NCBI GenBank assembly: GCA_937884995.1
Contig: CAKZZL010000037.1
Coordinates: forward strand, 1 to 64,000
DNA length: 64,000 bases
Direction of reading: 5' to 3'
DNA from: an uncultured Clostridia bacterium
GTDB lineage: Bacteria; Bacillota; Clostridia; Oscillospirales; Acutalibacteraceae
Position numbers and translations under genes: made by a program
Shown: piece after piece, positions 7,646 to 16,193 of the stretch
Numbering within the stretch: the first letter of the stretch is position 1
How the letters are laid out: each line of letters begins with the position of its first letter
The notes under the pieces: model-generated
Seen by the model: the letters and a program-made list of their open reading frames with translations, nothing else
The model's database searches: none
What the model was told of the DNA's origin: nothing

Positions 7646-10504
7646 TCAGCCCTTTTGTGCTCTCTTCCACTCTTTACGTTTCTGACGCATAATCTTTGCT
7701 TCTTCAGAACCGGAGTTGGCAATTATTTTACCAACACGCTTAATCTCATATTTCATAAGATTTGTGACCTTGTCTTCTGCTACGCGCATATCCGTACACT
7801 GAGGATTGTCTCTTACAAGATGGATGGCATCAAACTGGCACTTGGTTGTGCAAAGACCGCATCCGATACAGAGATTAGGATCAACATATGAAGCTCCGCA
7901 GGAAAGACATCTTGAAGTTTCTGTCTTAACCTGATCTTCTGTAAGAGTGAGGTGCAGATCCTTATATGACATCTTATGATCTTCGGAGCTATCCATACCT
8001 GCTTCCTGTCTGCCTGCATGGTCGTAATCCGGGAAACTTATGTCTTCTTTATCAAGAGGAGTATAAGCACGTCTGTTTCTTCCTATTGTCATATCAGCCT
8101 TAGGCCTTACAAAACGGTGAAGGCTTTCTGCAGCTTCGTGACCTGCTGCAATTGCGTCTATAACAAACTTAGGACCGGTATAAACGTCGCCGCCTACGAA
8201 GATATCATCTTCAGCTGTCTGATATGTGAACTTGTCAGCTACAGGGTAATTGCCGTGCCAGAATTCAACTTTTGTGCCTTCAAGCAGCTTGCCCCATTCT
8301 ATTGTTTGCCCTATTGCAAAAACAATCTTCTCTGCTTTAACTTCAATTGTCTCATTTTCATCATATTGGGGAGAGAACTTTCCGTCAGCATCAAATACGG
8401 ATGTGCAACGTTTAAATACGATGCCGGATACTTTGCCTTCTGCATCTGTAAGAACTTCTTTCGGTCCCCAGCTGTTGCAGATTTCTATATCTTCTTCAAG
8501 TGTTTCCTTGATTTCTTCTTTTGTTGCCGGCATAATATCCCTTGACTCAAGAGAGAACATCTTTACACTTGAAGCACCGAGACGATGTGCATTTCTTGCG
8601 CAGTCAACAGCAACATTACCGCCGCCGACTACAACAACAGCACCTGTAAAGGATTCGCGTTTTTCGTAACTCTTGCGGAGATATGAGACAGCTATGTCAG
8701 TGCCTTCTGCATCATCGTTTGCAACTCCTGGACGTCTTCCGCCCTGGCAACCGATTGCAATATAGAAAGCTTTGTAACCTTGTTTACGAAGTTCTTCAAT
8801 TGTTATGTCTTCACCGACATTAACTCCGCAACGGATTTCAACACCCATAGCACGTAAAACGTCTATTTCAGCCTCAATTACATCTTTTTCAAGTTTGTAA
8901 CTCGGAATTCCGTATGTAAGCATTCCGCCCGGTGTTGGATTCTTCTCAAATACAGTGGGAGTGTAGCCCATTTCAGCAAGATAATATGCAGCTGAAAGAC
9001 CTGCCGGACCGCCACCTATGATGGCAATCTTTTCATCCCATTTGCCGTATACGGACTGTACAATTTTCTCAGGAATATACCTGTCTTCACTGTTGAGTTC
9101 GAGATCTGCAACGAACTTTTTAACTGCATCAATTGAAACAGGAGAATCGACAAGACCTCTCGTACATGCATCTTCGCAACGCTTATTGCAGACACGCCCA
9201 CATACAGAGGGGAAAGGATTCTCTGTCTTAATCATTGCAAGTGAATCACGATATTTACCGTCTTTTGCAAGTTTTAAGTATGCCTGAATCGGAACATGAG
9301 CAGGACATGCTGCCTTACAAGGAGCACTTCCTTGTTCATAGGTATTGGACATAACTTTTGTATCACGGTAATTTTCATCCCATGCATATTCACCCCAGCG
9401 AATCTTATCAGGAAGAATTGCATGTTTGTATTTAACGGGAGATCCGTCTTTCTTACAAAGTTTCTGACCGAGTTTAACAGCACCTGCAGGACAGATTTCA
9501 ACGCACTTACCACAGGCAACGCATTTTTCACGGTCAACTTTGGATGTATATGCACTTCTTGAAAGATAAGGAGTATTAAAGAGCATTGATGTTCTCAAAG
9601 CATTACAGATACGTACATTACAGTTACAGATATCGAATATCTTGTTTTCACCATCGATGTTTGTTATCTGATGAACATAACCATTCTTCTCTGCAAGCTC
9701 AAATATCTCAAGAGCACGTTCCTTTGTAATATAGTGAGCACGGTTGGTCTCAACGGTATAATCTGCCATATCGCCTAATTGTACGCACCATTCGTTGCAG
9801 TCATCCGTACAGCCCTCATCCAGCATAGCTCTTGAAGCTCTGCAGGAACAGATTCCGGCAGAAATATGACCTTCATATTTATCAAGCCAATATGAAATCT
9901 TTTCAAGAGAAACAGCTTCCTGCTGAGAATTAATTGCTTTCTCAACGGGGATAACATGCATTCCTATTCCCATTCCTCCGGGGGCAACCATATGTGTAAT
10001 GCCTGCAAGAGGAATATATGTCATTCTCTCAAAGAAACTTGCTACGGCTGGATTCTTCTCAATACGGTCAACAGATGAATTGAAAAGTTCTGCAGAACCC
10101 GGTACAAAGAAGGGGAGTCTGTAACGTTTGATTTTGGGAGCATCCTTTATCGGATGGTCATCCTTAAGATTGTGAGTGTAATTATCGCCGTAATCATATT
10201 CTATGATACCGATTACTGACATTTCTTCATATATTTCTTCCAGATGTTTTGGATCTACACCTTTGTGAAGTTTGATAAGATCATCAAGCGTATAGTGCTT
10301 GCGAAGCTTCATCTTGTTGCAAAGGTCAACCATTTCGGGAGTAAGAACTTCACGAAGGCCCCAGTATTCAGGATCGTCAGCGCTTACTCCGCCGATTTTG
10401 TGAACTACAACATCAGTGATCTTTTTACCGAGCTTTGCATAATTCTTCTGGAAGTCTTTTTCATTCTGGTGCTCGCTTTTTACAGCTTTACTTTGTGGAA
10501 GCAT
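7646..10504 (-). CDS. Multi-cluster Fe-S flavoprotein with GltD-like oxidoreductase domain
   Basis: This is a large soluble 952-residue fusion. An N-terminal region (1-320) has unusual cysteine groups: CSCR near 216, further Cys up to about 240, and CNCNVRIC near 295. A classic 4Fe-4S motif CVACGKCVEICP follows at about 328. Next comes a glutamate-synthase small-subunit-like part: helical Fe-S domain with CKAACPAHVPIQAY and CGRVCNKRCEDACTR, FAD Rossmann motif GGGPAGLSAAY near 493, NAD(P) motif VVGGGNVAVDCARN near 625, and a C-terminal Fe-S tail with CLSCG and CIGCGLCTTKC near 878. The GltD-like module uses NAD(P)H and FAD to shuttle electrons; related modules occur in NfnB and other electron-confurcating enzymes. 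The partner and acceptor are unknown. Good ribosome site AGAGGTGA. The gene sits between hypB and hypA. Confidence 0.85.
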   Translation of the reverse strand: MLPQSKAVKSEHQNEKDFQKNYAKLGKKITDVVVHKIGGVSADDPEYWGLREVLTPEMVDLCNKMKLRKHYTLDDLIKLHKGVDPKHLEEIYEEMSVIGIIEYDYGDNYTHNLKDDHPIKDAPKIKRYRLPFFVPGSAELFNSSVDRIEKNPAVASFFERMTYIPLAGITHMVAPGGMGIGMHVIPVEKAINSQQEAVSLEKISYWLDKYEGHISAGICSCRASRAMLDEGCTDDCNEWCVQLGDMADYTVETNRAHYITKERALEIFELAEKNGYVHQITNIDGENKIFDICNCNVRICNALRTSMLFNTPYLSRSAYTSKVDREKCVACGKCVEICPAGAVKLGQKLCKKDGSPVKYKHAILPDKIRWGEYAWDENYRDTKVMSNTYEQGSAPCKAACPAHVPIQAYLKLAKDGKYRDSLAMIKTENPFPSVCGRVCNKRCEDACTRGLVDSPVSIDAVKKFVADLELNSEDRYIPEKIVQSVYGKWDEKIAIIGGGPAGLSAAYYLAEMGYTPTVFEKNPTPGGMLTYGIPSYKLEKDVIEAEIDVLRAMGVEIRCGVNVGEDITIEELRKQGYKAFYIAIGCQGGRRPGVANDDAEGTDIAVSYLRKSYEKRESFTGAVVVVGGGNVAVDCARNAHRLGASSVKMFSLESRDIMPATKEEIKETLEEDIEICNSWGPKEVLTDAEGKVSGIVFKRCTSVFDADGKFSPQYDENETIEVKAEKIVFAIGQTIEWGKLLEGTKVEFWHGNYPVADKFTYQTAEDDIFVGGDVYTGPKFVIDAIAAGHEAAESLHRFVRPKADMTIGRNRRAYTPLDKEDISFPDYDHAGRQEAGMDSSEDHKMSYKDLHLTLTEDQVKTETSRCLSCGASYVDPNLCIGCGLCTTKCQFDAIHLVRDNPQCTDMRVAEDKVTNLMKYEIKRVGKIIANSGSEEAKIMRQKRKEWKRAQKG

Positions 10505-10508
10505 AACT

Positions 10509-11171
10509 TCACCTCTGGGATAATCTTTCTCTGAACCATTGTATAAGTTCAGTCATATTGTCTCCGGTTTTTGCTGAAAGTGCTATGACCGAAGAACGGG
10601 GATTGCGTGCGTGAATATATTCTTTGCACTCATCCACATTAAAATCAAAATAAGGAATTGCATCTGTTTTGCTGATTATAGCTAAATCACTTTTTTCAAA
10701 AACAAGAGGATATTTTAAAGGCTTATCATTGCCCTCGGGAACCGAGAGTATAACCATATTGATATTAGCTCCGGTATCATATTCCGCCGGGCATACAAGA
10801 TTTCCGACATTTTCAAGAAATATGAGATCGAATCCCTGACCTAAGCCATTAAGTCCCTGCTTTGTCATTTCGGCATCCAGATGACACATTCCGCCTGTAT
10901 GAAGTTGTATGGAAGGAACACCGGTGAGTTTTGCAACTGTTACGGCATCTTTATCTGAATCGATATCTGCTTCCATTACTCCTATCTTGTATTCCTCCTT
11001 AAGAGCATTGATAAGAGTTACCAAAAGTGTAGTCTTACCGCTTCCGGGGGAGGACATAACATTTACAAGGCATATATTATTTTTTTGCAGGTCGGAGCGA
11101 AGTCGCTCCGCCTGCACATCATTGTCTTCAAAAACACTTTTTGATAAAAGTATTGTTTTTACTTTTTCCAT
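10509..11171 (-). CDS. hypB: Hydrogenase nickel incorporation GTPase HypB (copy 1)
   Basis: This 220-residue SIMIBI-class GTPase has Walker A SSPGSGKTT near residue 40, EADIDSDKD, the G-domain metal site HTGGMCHLDAEM, the diagnostic ENVGNLVCPAEYDTG, and the base-specificity motif SKTD. HypB hydrolyses GTP to drive nickel transfer to the enzyme precursor. The N-terminal CxxCGC or His-rich nickel store of enterobacterial HypB is missing, as in many Clostridia. The stop is only 4 bases before the Fe-S flavoprotein start. The ribosome site is poor, so translation may depend on coupling to the FAD gene 10 bases upstream. A second HypB is two genes upstream. Confidence 0.92.
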   Translation of the reverse strand: MEKVKTILLSKSVFEDNDVQAERLRSDLQKNNICLVNVMSSPGSGKTTLLVTLINALKEEYKIGVMEADIDSDKDAVTVAKLTGVPSIQLHTGGMCHLDAEMTKQGLNGLGQGFDLIFLENVGNLVCPAEYDTGANINMVILSVPEGNDKPLKYPLVFEKSDLAIISKTDAIPYFDFNVDECKEYIHARNPRSSVIALSAKTGDNMTELIQWFRERLSQR

Positions 11172-11181
11172 GAATGATTAA

Positions 11182-12639
11182 TTAAAAGAATCTTCCTATG
11201 ATATCTTTACTTGCTGCACATGTATCTTCCATATCACCGAAGGAAATGATTTCGCCTGCATAATATGTGTTGTTCTGACCTTGAAGTGCTTCAAGCTTGT
11301 CATACCAACCATCTGCATAATCTTCGCATGATACGTGTGGGCAGTAATAAACTTCCTGAGCATAAAGCTTATCTTTAATCGGGAAGCCAACCTTTTTCAT
11401 ATCTTCATCCATTGTCTTCATAACTGTATCATAATCAACGTCAGGAGAACCTGTGTGATTTGCAAGTGCATATACAGTTGCAGGACAATCTCTGTCAAGA
11501 TGCTGCCATCTGTTATAATAAACCATTGCATGTCCGAGTCTCTCGGGAACCATGTTATCAACCATATATCCGGAGATATTAGGGCTCTTGCCTGGTTCAA
11601 ATGTAGCAATGTAGTCAATATATCTTTCATGGATGATCTTGCTGAAGAGATTCTTCTCTTCTTCTGATGCATCTGCATAGTCCTTAAAGTAATCAAGAGG
11701 TGTTGTAACGATGAGCTTGTCAAAAGTCTCTGTTGTTTCAACGCCGTCTTTTCTTGTCGTAACAAGAACTTTACCGTCGGGACGTTCAACCTTAACAACT
11801 TCTGTTTCAAGATTTGCAGGATGTTTAAGTTTCTTGTTTACATGCTCATAGATTTCCTGAGTTCCATCCTGCCATGTCCAAAGCTGCATGTTAACGAATT
11901 CAAGTGCTGTGGTAACATCAAGATATTTCATTACAAGAGCTGTGGGGATTTCATCAAAGAAACCATAACCGAATGATGTGAAAGGAGCAATCCAGATTCT
12001 CTGAACTTCTTCAACGCCGTTGAGTTTGCAGAATTCTGAGAAAGGAAGAGCCAGGTCCTTAAGGTTGGGGTTCTTACCCTCAATGTAGTTGGGGAATGAA
12101 TTCTCGGCTGTTGCACCGCAATGTCCGTCAACACCCTTGGAGATTCCGTAATATTCACCCTTGGCTACGCCGATATGACCATAGCAGTCATAACCTACAT
12201 ACTTTGTCTGCATGAGTTCATTTAACTTCTTCATCTGCTTTTTAAGTTTTAAGAGACCGAAAAGCTTACCAAATGAGAAGTTAACTTTGGGCTCATTCCA
12301 ATGACTTACCGTACCGTCAAGATTACGGAATTCTCTTCTCATGTTGGGCTCACCCGGCTTAAAGTCAGGACCCTTGTGGTAATAACCACCGAATTCTTCC
12401 ATCTCGCTTACAGCATGGTAAGTGATGGCACCCATGATAGCGCCTGTTTCGAAACTTCTCTCTTCTTCTACCCCATTGTGATTTACCTTGATTTTAGGTG
12501 ACCAGCATTTGCCGCCTACCTTATTGAGCTTTTCGTAGATTGTATAATCTGTGTAGCCCTTCTTTTCAAGATACATAGCACAAGAAAGTCCGGCAGGACC
12601 TCCGCCGATGATACAAATTTTTGCATTTGTGTCTGCCAT
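11182..12639 (-). CDS. FAD-dependent oxidoreductase, amine-oxidase/isomerase-like
   Basis: This 485-residue flavoprotein opens with a Rossmann dinucleotide motif (CIIGGGPAGLSCAMYLEKKG) and an FAD ribose/phosphate segment (YEKLNKVGGKCWSP), as in the flavin amine oxidase and phytoene desaturase superfamily (NAD_binding_8). The C-terminus has the expected FAD-closing stretch (TYYAGEIISFGDMEDTC). No signal peptide or membrane helix is present. Related proteins include fatty acid double-bond isomerases and amine oxidases, so the substrate cannot be predicted. AGGAG precedes the start. Its position between two hypB genes is unusual and points to a function tied to the nickel or redox role of the operon, which is inference. 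Confidence 0.82.
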   Translation of the reverse strand: MADTNAKICIIGGGPAGLSCAMYLEKKGYTDYTIYEKLNKVGGKCWSPKIKVNHNGVEEERSFETGAIMGAITYHAVSEMEEFGGYYHKGPDFKPGEPNMRREFRNLDGTVSHWNEPKVNFSFGKLFGLLKLKKQMKKLNELMQTKYVGYDCYGHIGVAKGEYYGISKGVDGHCGATAENSFPNYIEGKNPNLKDLALPFSEFCKLNGVEEVQRIWIAPFTSFGYGFFDEIPTALVMKYLDVTTALEFVNMQLWTWQDGTQEIYEHVNKKLKHPANLETEVVKVERPDGKVLVTTRKDGVETTETFDKLIVTTPLDYFKDYADASEEEKNLFSKIIHERYIDYIATFEPGKSPNISGYMVDNMVPERLGHAMVYYNRWQHLDRDCPATVYALANHTGSPDVDYDTVMKTMDEDMKKVGFPIKDKLYAQEVYYCPHVSCEDYADGWYDKLEALQGQNNTYYAGEIISFGDMEDTCAASKDIIGRFF

Positions 12640-12655
12640 AATAATTCTCCTATCT

Positions 12656-13324
12656 TTAAATCCCTTGGATTTTTTTAGCTGCTTTGTTTTCTATATATTG
12701 CAACAACTCTGTGATGCCTTCGTTTTGCTTTGCAGATGTGAAAAATATCTCTGCAGAGGAATTTCGTTTCCTTATGTTTTCTCTTGCATTGTCAATGCTG
12801 AAATCAAAAATCGGACTTACATCCGCTTTTGTGATCGCAACAGCATCTGCAACCTCAAACATAAGGGGATATTTAAGAGGCTTGTCATCGCCCTCGGGAA
12901 GGCTTAAAAGAACCAGGTTCATATCTGCCCCTGTGTCAAATTCTGCCGGGCATACAAGATTTCCGATATTTTCAAGAAAGATAATATCCAGCCCGTCAGT
13001 TCCCAGAGCATTAAGCGCTTCAAGAGACATCTGACATGTAATATGACATGCCCCACCTGTATGCATCTGAATAACTTTTGCATCAGTTTTATCCTCAATT
13101 GTAAGTGCATCTTTTTCAGAATCTATATCTGCCTCAATAACACCTATTTTGTATTTTTTTGAAAGTTCCGGAATAAGCCTCAGAAGAATACTGGTCTTTC
13201 CTGCACCCGGTGAGGACATAAGGTTTACATAAAAAATATCCTTATCTGAGAGCAGTACACGGACATCTTTTGCTTTTTTGTTATTTCTTGACAAAATATC
13301 TTCTTTAATCATATAAGTTTTCAT
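12656..13324 (-). CDS. hypB: Hydrogenase nickel incorporation GTPase HypB (copy 2)
   Basis: This 222-residue HypB paralog is the first gene of the operon. It has Walker A SSPGAGKTS, EADIDSEKD, the metal site HTGGACHITCQMS, ENIGNLVCPAEFDTG and the TKAD base motif. Compared with copy 1 the metal loop has an extra cysteine (CHITC against CHLDA), which could change metal preference. The start at 13324 lies only 6 bases after a perfect -10 box and lacks a ribosome site, so the message may be leaderless; the Met at codon 5 is an alternative start. Two HypB copies in one operon is uncommon. Confidence 0.9.
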   Translation of the reverse strand: MKTYMIKEDILSRNNKKAKDVRVLLSDKDIFYVNLMSSPGAGKTSILLRLIPELSKKYKIGVIEADIDSEKDALTIEDKTDAKVIQMHTGGACHITCQMSLEALNALGTDGLDIIFLENIGNLVCPAEFDTGADMNLVLLSLPEGDDKPLKYPLMFEVADAVAITKADVSPIFDFSIDNARENIRKRNSSAEIFFTSAKQNEGITELLQYIENKAAKKIQGI

Positions 13325-13330
13325 ACAAAT

Positions 13331-13359
13331 ATTATATATAAGGAAGACCTAAAAGTCAA
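13331..13359 (-). promoter_or_regulatory. Promoter of the hyp operon
   Basis: Minus strand TTGACT, 17-bp spacer, TATAAT. The expected transcription start falls at or within a base or two of the hypB start codon. Confidence 0.75.
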
Positions 13360-13417
13360 TACAAACAAGGCAAATATAAGCCTTCAAAAAAATGTTCTGA
13401 GGATTTTTGAATGAAAA

Positions 13418-13451
13418 GACCGTCTTTTAATAATTACCTTAAAAGCCGGCC
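13418..13451 (-). terminator. Terminator after the GH51 gene
   Basis: Arms of 13 bases (GGCCGGCTTTTAA and TTAAAAGACGGTC on the minus strand) pair with two mismatches and end in a short T-rich run. Confidence 0.55.
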
Positions 13452-13484
13452 TAACTTGTTTTGCAGAAATATCTTATTTTTATC

Positions 13485-16181
13485 CTATTCACGGCTTAAA
13501 ACCAAAACTGTTGCGGAGTAGTTTGGAACTGTACAGTTAAACGATGAGGCAATACCTTCTATTTCATAATTTTCAAGACTCACTTTTTCATCTTCTCCGA
13601 GAATGTTCTCATCTCCGAGACTTTCTCCGTAAACCCGGGATAGTTTAGCTTTGCCCGAAAGCTTTCCGGCTTTTTCTATATTTACGGAAAATGTCTTTTT
13701 CTCTCCCGTCAGATTGACAAGTTTTATAATAATATCACCGTCATCGGAAAGGCTTACAACCTGGTATGCCTCAGAGAGTGTGGAAGAAGCATCATAATCA
13801 ACATAAAGATCGTCATCGATATAACACTTAACACGGCTGCCGTCAACCACGATTTTAAGAGAATATGTTCTGCCTTCTTCAATCACAATATCTTTAATTG
13901 TGCCTGTAATCTGTCCGCTTTTCTGACCACCGATCATTTCCTGAAGGCAGGAAACAGTATTTCCGTATCCACCTATATTCCAGTAGAAAAGGTCGTCGGA
14001 ATCCTTTACCGCAAACGGGATGAAGAAGCCTTCGTCACCTTCAAGTTTTGTAGCTTTTACGGTATAGGTATAATTTTCACAGGACGCATCTCCGAAAAAT
14101 GCCACTGAACCTTTTTCGTTATATTCTGTCCCTATGGAGTTGTTTATAAGGTTGTTGTCGTTTACGCTGAAATGATCCTTAAATTCTGTCTGCCAGTTTT
14201 TCTTGAAAGACTTAAGAGATGAAAAATCGGAAGAATACAAAATCTCTCCTGTCGTATTATCAGTTATTACGGCGTCACTGAATGAAGCTTTGGTAAACCA
14301 GGTACCGACTCCTGCCATACCGCTTACGTTGCGGTCCCCTATGAGAGCGCCTTCAAGTGTGGAAGCTAGAAGAGCGCTACCCGCATTGTCGGAAAAGAGC
14401 TTTTGAATATAGTAATTGGCAGATGGCTGACATGAGTCATTGTTAAACCAGATAAGATTCGGCGACCAGTGACCTGCCGTAGTGCTGGAGAAAAGAGGAG
14501 CGTAACATGCCATTTTAACGATGTCTCCGTTGCGTTCAAGACCTGTCATATATGCAGCTTCACTTAAAGCAGAATTTAATGTGTTTGACTGGGATGCATA
14601 TTCACCTAAAAATACCGGAATAGCCCCACCGTAAGGCATGTCTGTCATAGTTTCTACGGTGCGGGTGTAATTGTCAGGATCGTAATAATCCGTGTTTTTC
14701 AGCATCCAGCCGGGCTCTTTGTAATAATGTGAATCAACAGCACCCGCGAAGAGACTTATATCACCACTGTTGCCGACTTTCTCCTTTGCATGCTCAAATG
14801 ATGCTATATAGTCTGGGTTTCCTGAAAGTGCATCCGAAGGACCGGATGAATAGATAAGTTTAATATCTTTATATAAGTCTGGATTTTCTTCTTTGGCTTT
14901 GTTAAAACTGTCAAGGAAAGCATCATATCTCTCATAATAATCCTGACCCCAGTTTTCATTTCCTATGCAGATATATTCCAGCTTGAAAGGCTCTGGATGC
15001 CCCATACTTATTCTGACTTTTCCCCAAACGGTATCATCTCCGCCGCGGCAGAATTCAATGAGATCATGCATTTCCTCTAAGAAGGACTTAAAGTCGTCTG
15101 AACTCATATCCACAGCCTGCCCTTGTCTGCCCTGACAATAAAGACCGGCATTGAGTACGGGTACTCCAAGAGCTCCTATGTCTTCAGAAAGAAGGAAAAA
15201 CTCATAAAAGCCCAAGCCGTAAGTCATAAATGAGGGATAAGGATCATCTGTCGCATTTATATCTGTCCATATGTTTATACTTTGCTTTCTTGCTGCAACA
15301 TCACCGTATTTACCATTAAACTCCAATGGAGTTCCGTCTTCTTTTGCTCCCACGGACTGCTTCCAGTTATATGCGGAATTTTCATTATATCCTTCCGTTA
15401 CACATCCTCCCGGAAAGCGCAGAAAACGCGGATGCAAATCCTCAAGAAGTGTAGCCAGATCATTTCTGAGACCGTTTTCTCTTCCCTTGTATGTATCCTC
15501 CGGGAAAAGAGAAATCATGTCGAATGCAGCCTGGCCTTTTTCAATAAGAAGCTGTAAACGGCCTGAAGACCGGCTGCTGAGAGAGGATGTAAGCTCAAGC
15601 TCATATTTCTGCCAGTCTGAAGTCAGCTTCTCTACTTTTCCTTCTGCTGCTGTTTCTCCGTCTGCAGTAAGTTTCAATATAACGGGGCCCGTATAGTTTT
15701 CCAGAGCTTTTGCATAAAAGGAAAGTGTATATTTTTCTTCTTTTAACGACATTCCCTCCATAAAGCCCTTATTTTCAATACCGCAGGCGGTGTCAGATGT
15801 GTTTTTTATTAAAAGATAAGAGGGATTGTTTTCATTAAGACAGCCACTTTGGTCATCCGATATTACGGATATATCGCTGCCACCGACATTCTCCCATGCA
15901 TAAAGGGAGTCATTTTCCGCAAGAGATGTAAATTCAAAGGACCTGTTTGCAACTTTTTCGGCATAAAGTCCCCCATCTGCTGCGAAGCTTATATCCTCAA
16001 AAAAAATACCATAGAGTAAATCACTTATGTCATAAAGAGTATTAGCGGCATCAATATTGAGATTGTAATCAGCTTTTTCAACCGAATATGTAGAAATACT
16101 GCCTGCGGCAGTCTTACTGCTGCATCCTGTAATTGAAAAAATCATAAGAATCACCAGAGACAAAGAGATTATTTTTTTCAT
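13485..16181 (-). CDS. Alpha-L-arabinofuranosidase-like lipoprotein (GH51)
   Basis: This is a surface-anchored glycosidase of about 898 residues. The lipobox ITGC ends the signal peptide near residue 20. The GH51-type N-terminus LLYGIFFEDISFAADGGLYAE is followed by an inserted beta-sandwich carbohydrate-binding region (about 90-225), the catalytic barrel with acid/base Glu in CIGNENWGQDYYERY and nucleophile Glu in FLGEYASQS, a second lectin-like insert (about 640-810), and a C-terminal beta domain ending YSATVLVL. Such enzymes remove arabinose side chains from arabinan or arabinoxylan. AAAGGA fits the ATG at 16181 rather than the codon at 16190, which overlaps that site. It follows the GH39-like gene by 12 bases, so both are one transcript and probably attack one arabinose-rich polymer. 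Confidence 0.9.
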   Translation of the reverse strand: MKKIISLSLVILMIFSITGCSSKTAAGSISTYSVEKADYNLNIDAANTLYDISDLLYGIFFEDISFAADGGLYAEKVANRSFEFTSLAENDSLYAWENVGGSDISVISDDQSGCLNENNPSYLLIKNTSDTACGIENKGFMEGMSLKEEKYTLSFYAKALENYTGPVILKLTADGETAAEGKVEKLTSDWQKYELELTSSLSSRSSGRLQLLIEKGQAAFDMISLFPEDTYKGRENGLRNDLATLLEDLHPRFLRFPGGCVTEGYNENSAYNWKQSVGAKEDGTPLEFNGKYGDVAARKQSINIWTDINATDDPYPSFMTYGLGFYEFFLLSEDIGALGVPVLNAGLYCQGRQGQAVDMSSDDFKSFLEEMHDLIEFCRGGDDTVWGKVRISMGHPEPFKLEYICIGNENWGQDYYERYDAFLDSFNKAKEENPDLYKDIKLIYSSGPSDALSGNPDYIASFEHAKEKVGNSGDISLFAGAVDSHYYKEPGWMLKNTDYYDPDNYTRTVETMTDMPYGGAIPVFLGEYASQSNTLNSALSEAAYMTGLERNGDIVKMACYAPLFSSTTAGHWSPNLIWFNNDSCQPSANYYIQKLFSDNAGSALLASTLEGALIGDRNVSGMAGVGTWFTKASFSDAVITDNTTGEILYSSDFSSLKSFKKNWQTEFKDHFSVNDNNLINNSIGTEYNEKGSVAFFGDASCENYTYTVKATKLEGDEGFFIPFAVKDSDDLFYWNIGGYGNTVSCLQEMIGGQKSGQITGTIKDIVIEEGRTYSLKIVVDGSRVKCYIDDDLYVDYDASSTLSEAYQVVSLSDDGDIIIKLVNLTGEKKTFSVNIEKAGKLSGKAKLSRVYGESLGDENILGEDEKVSLENYEIEGIASSFNCTVPNYSATVLVLSRE

Positions 16182-16193
16182 ATCAGTCATCCT

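Noticed and set aside
7976..8545. 189-codon ORF opposite the large flavoprotein
   Set aside because: Antisense shadow; composition is driven by the Cys- and Gly-rich coding strand.
15271..15696. 141-codon ORF opposite the GH51 gene
   Set aside because: It lies fully antisense to a well-supported gene, has no start signals and reads as a shadow frame.
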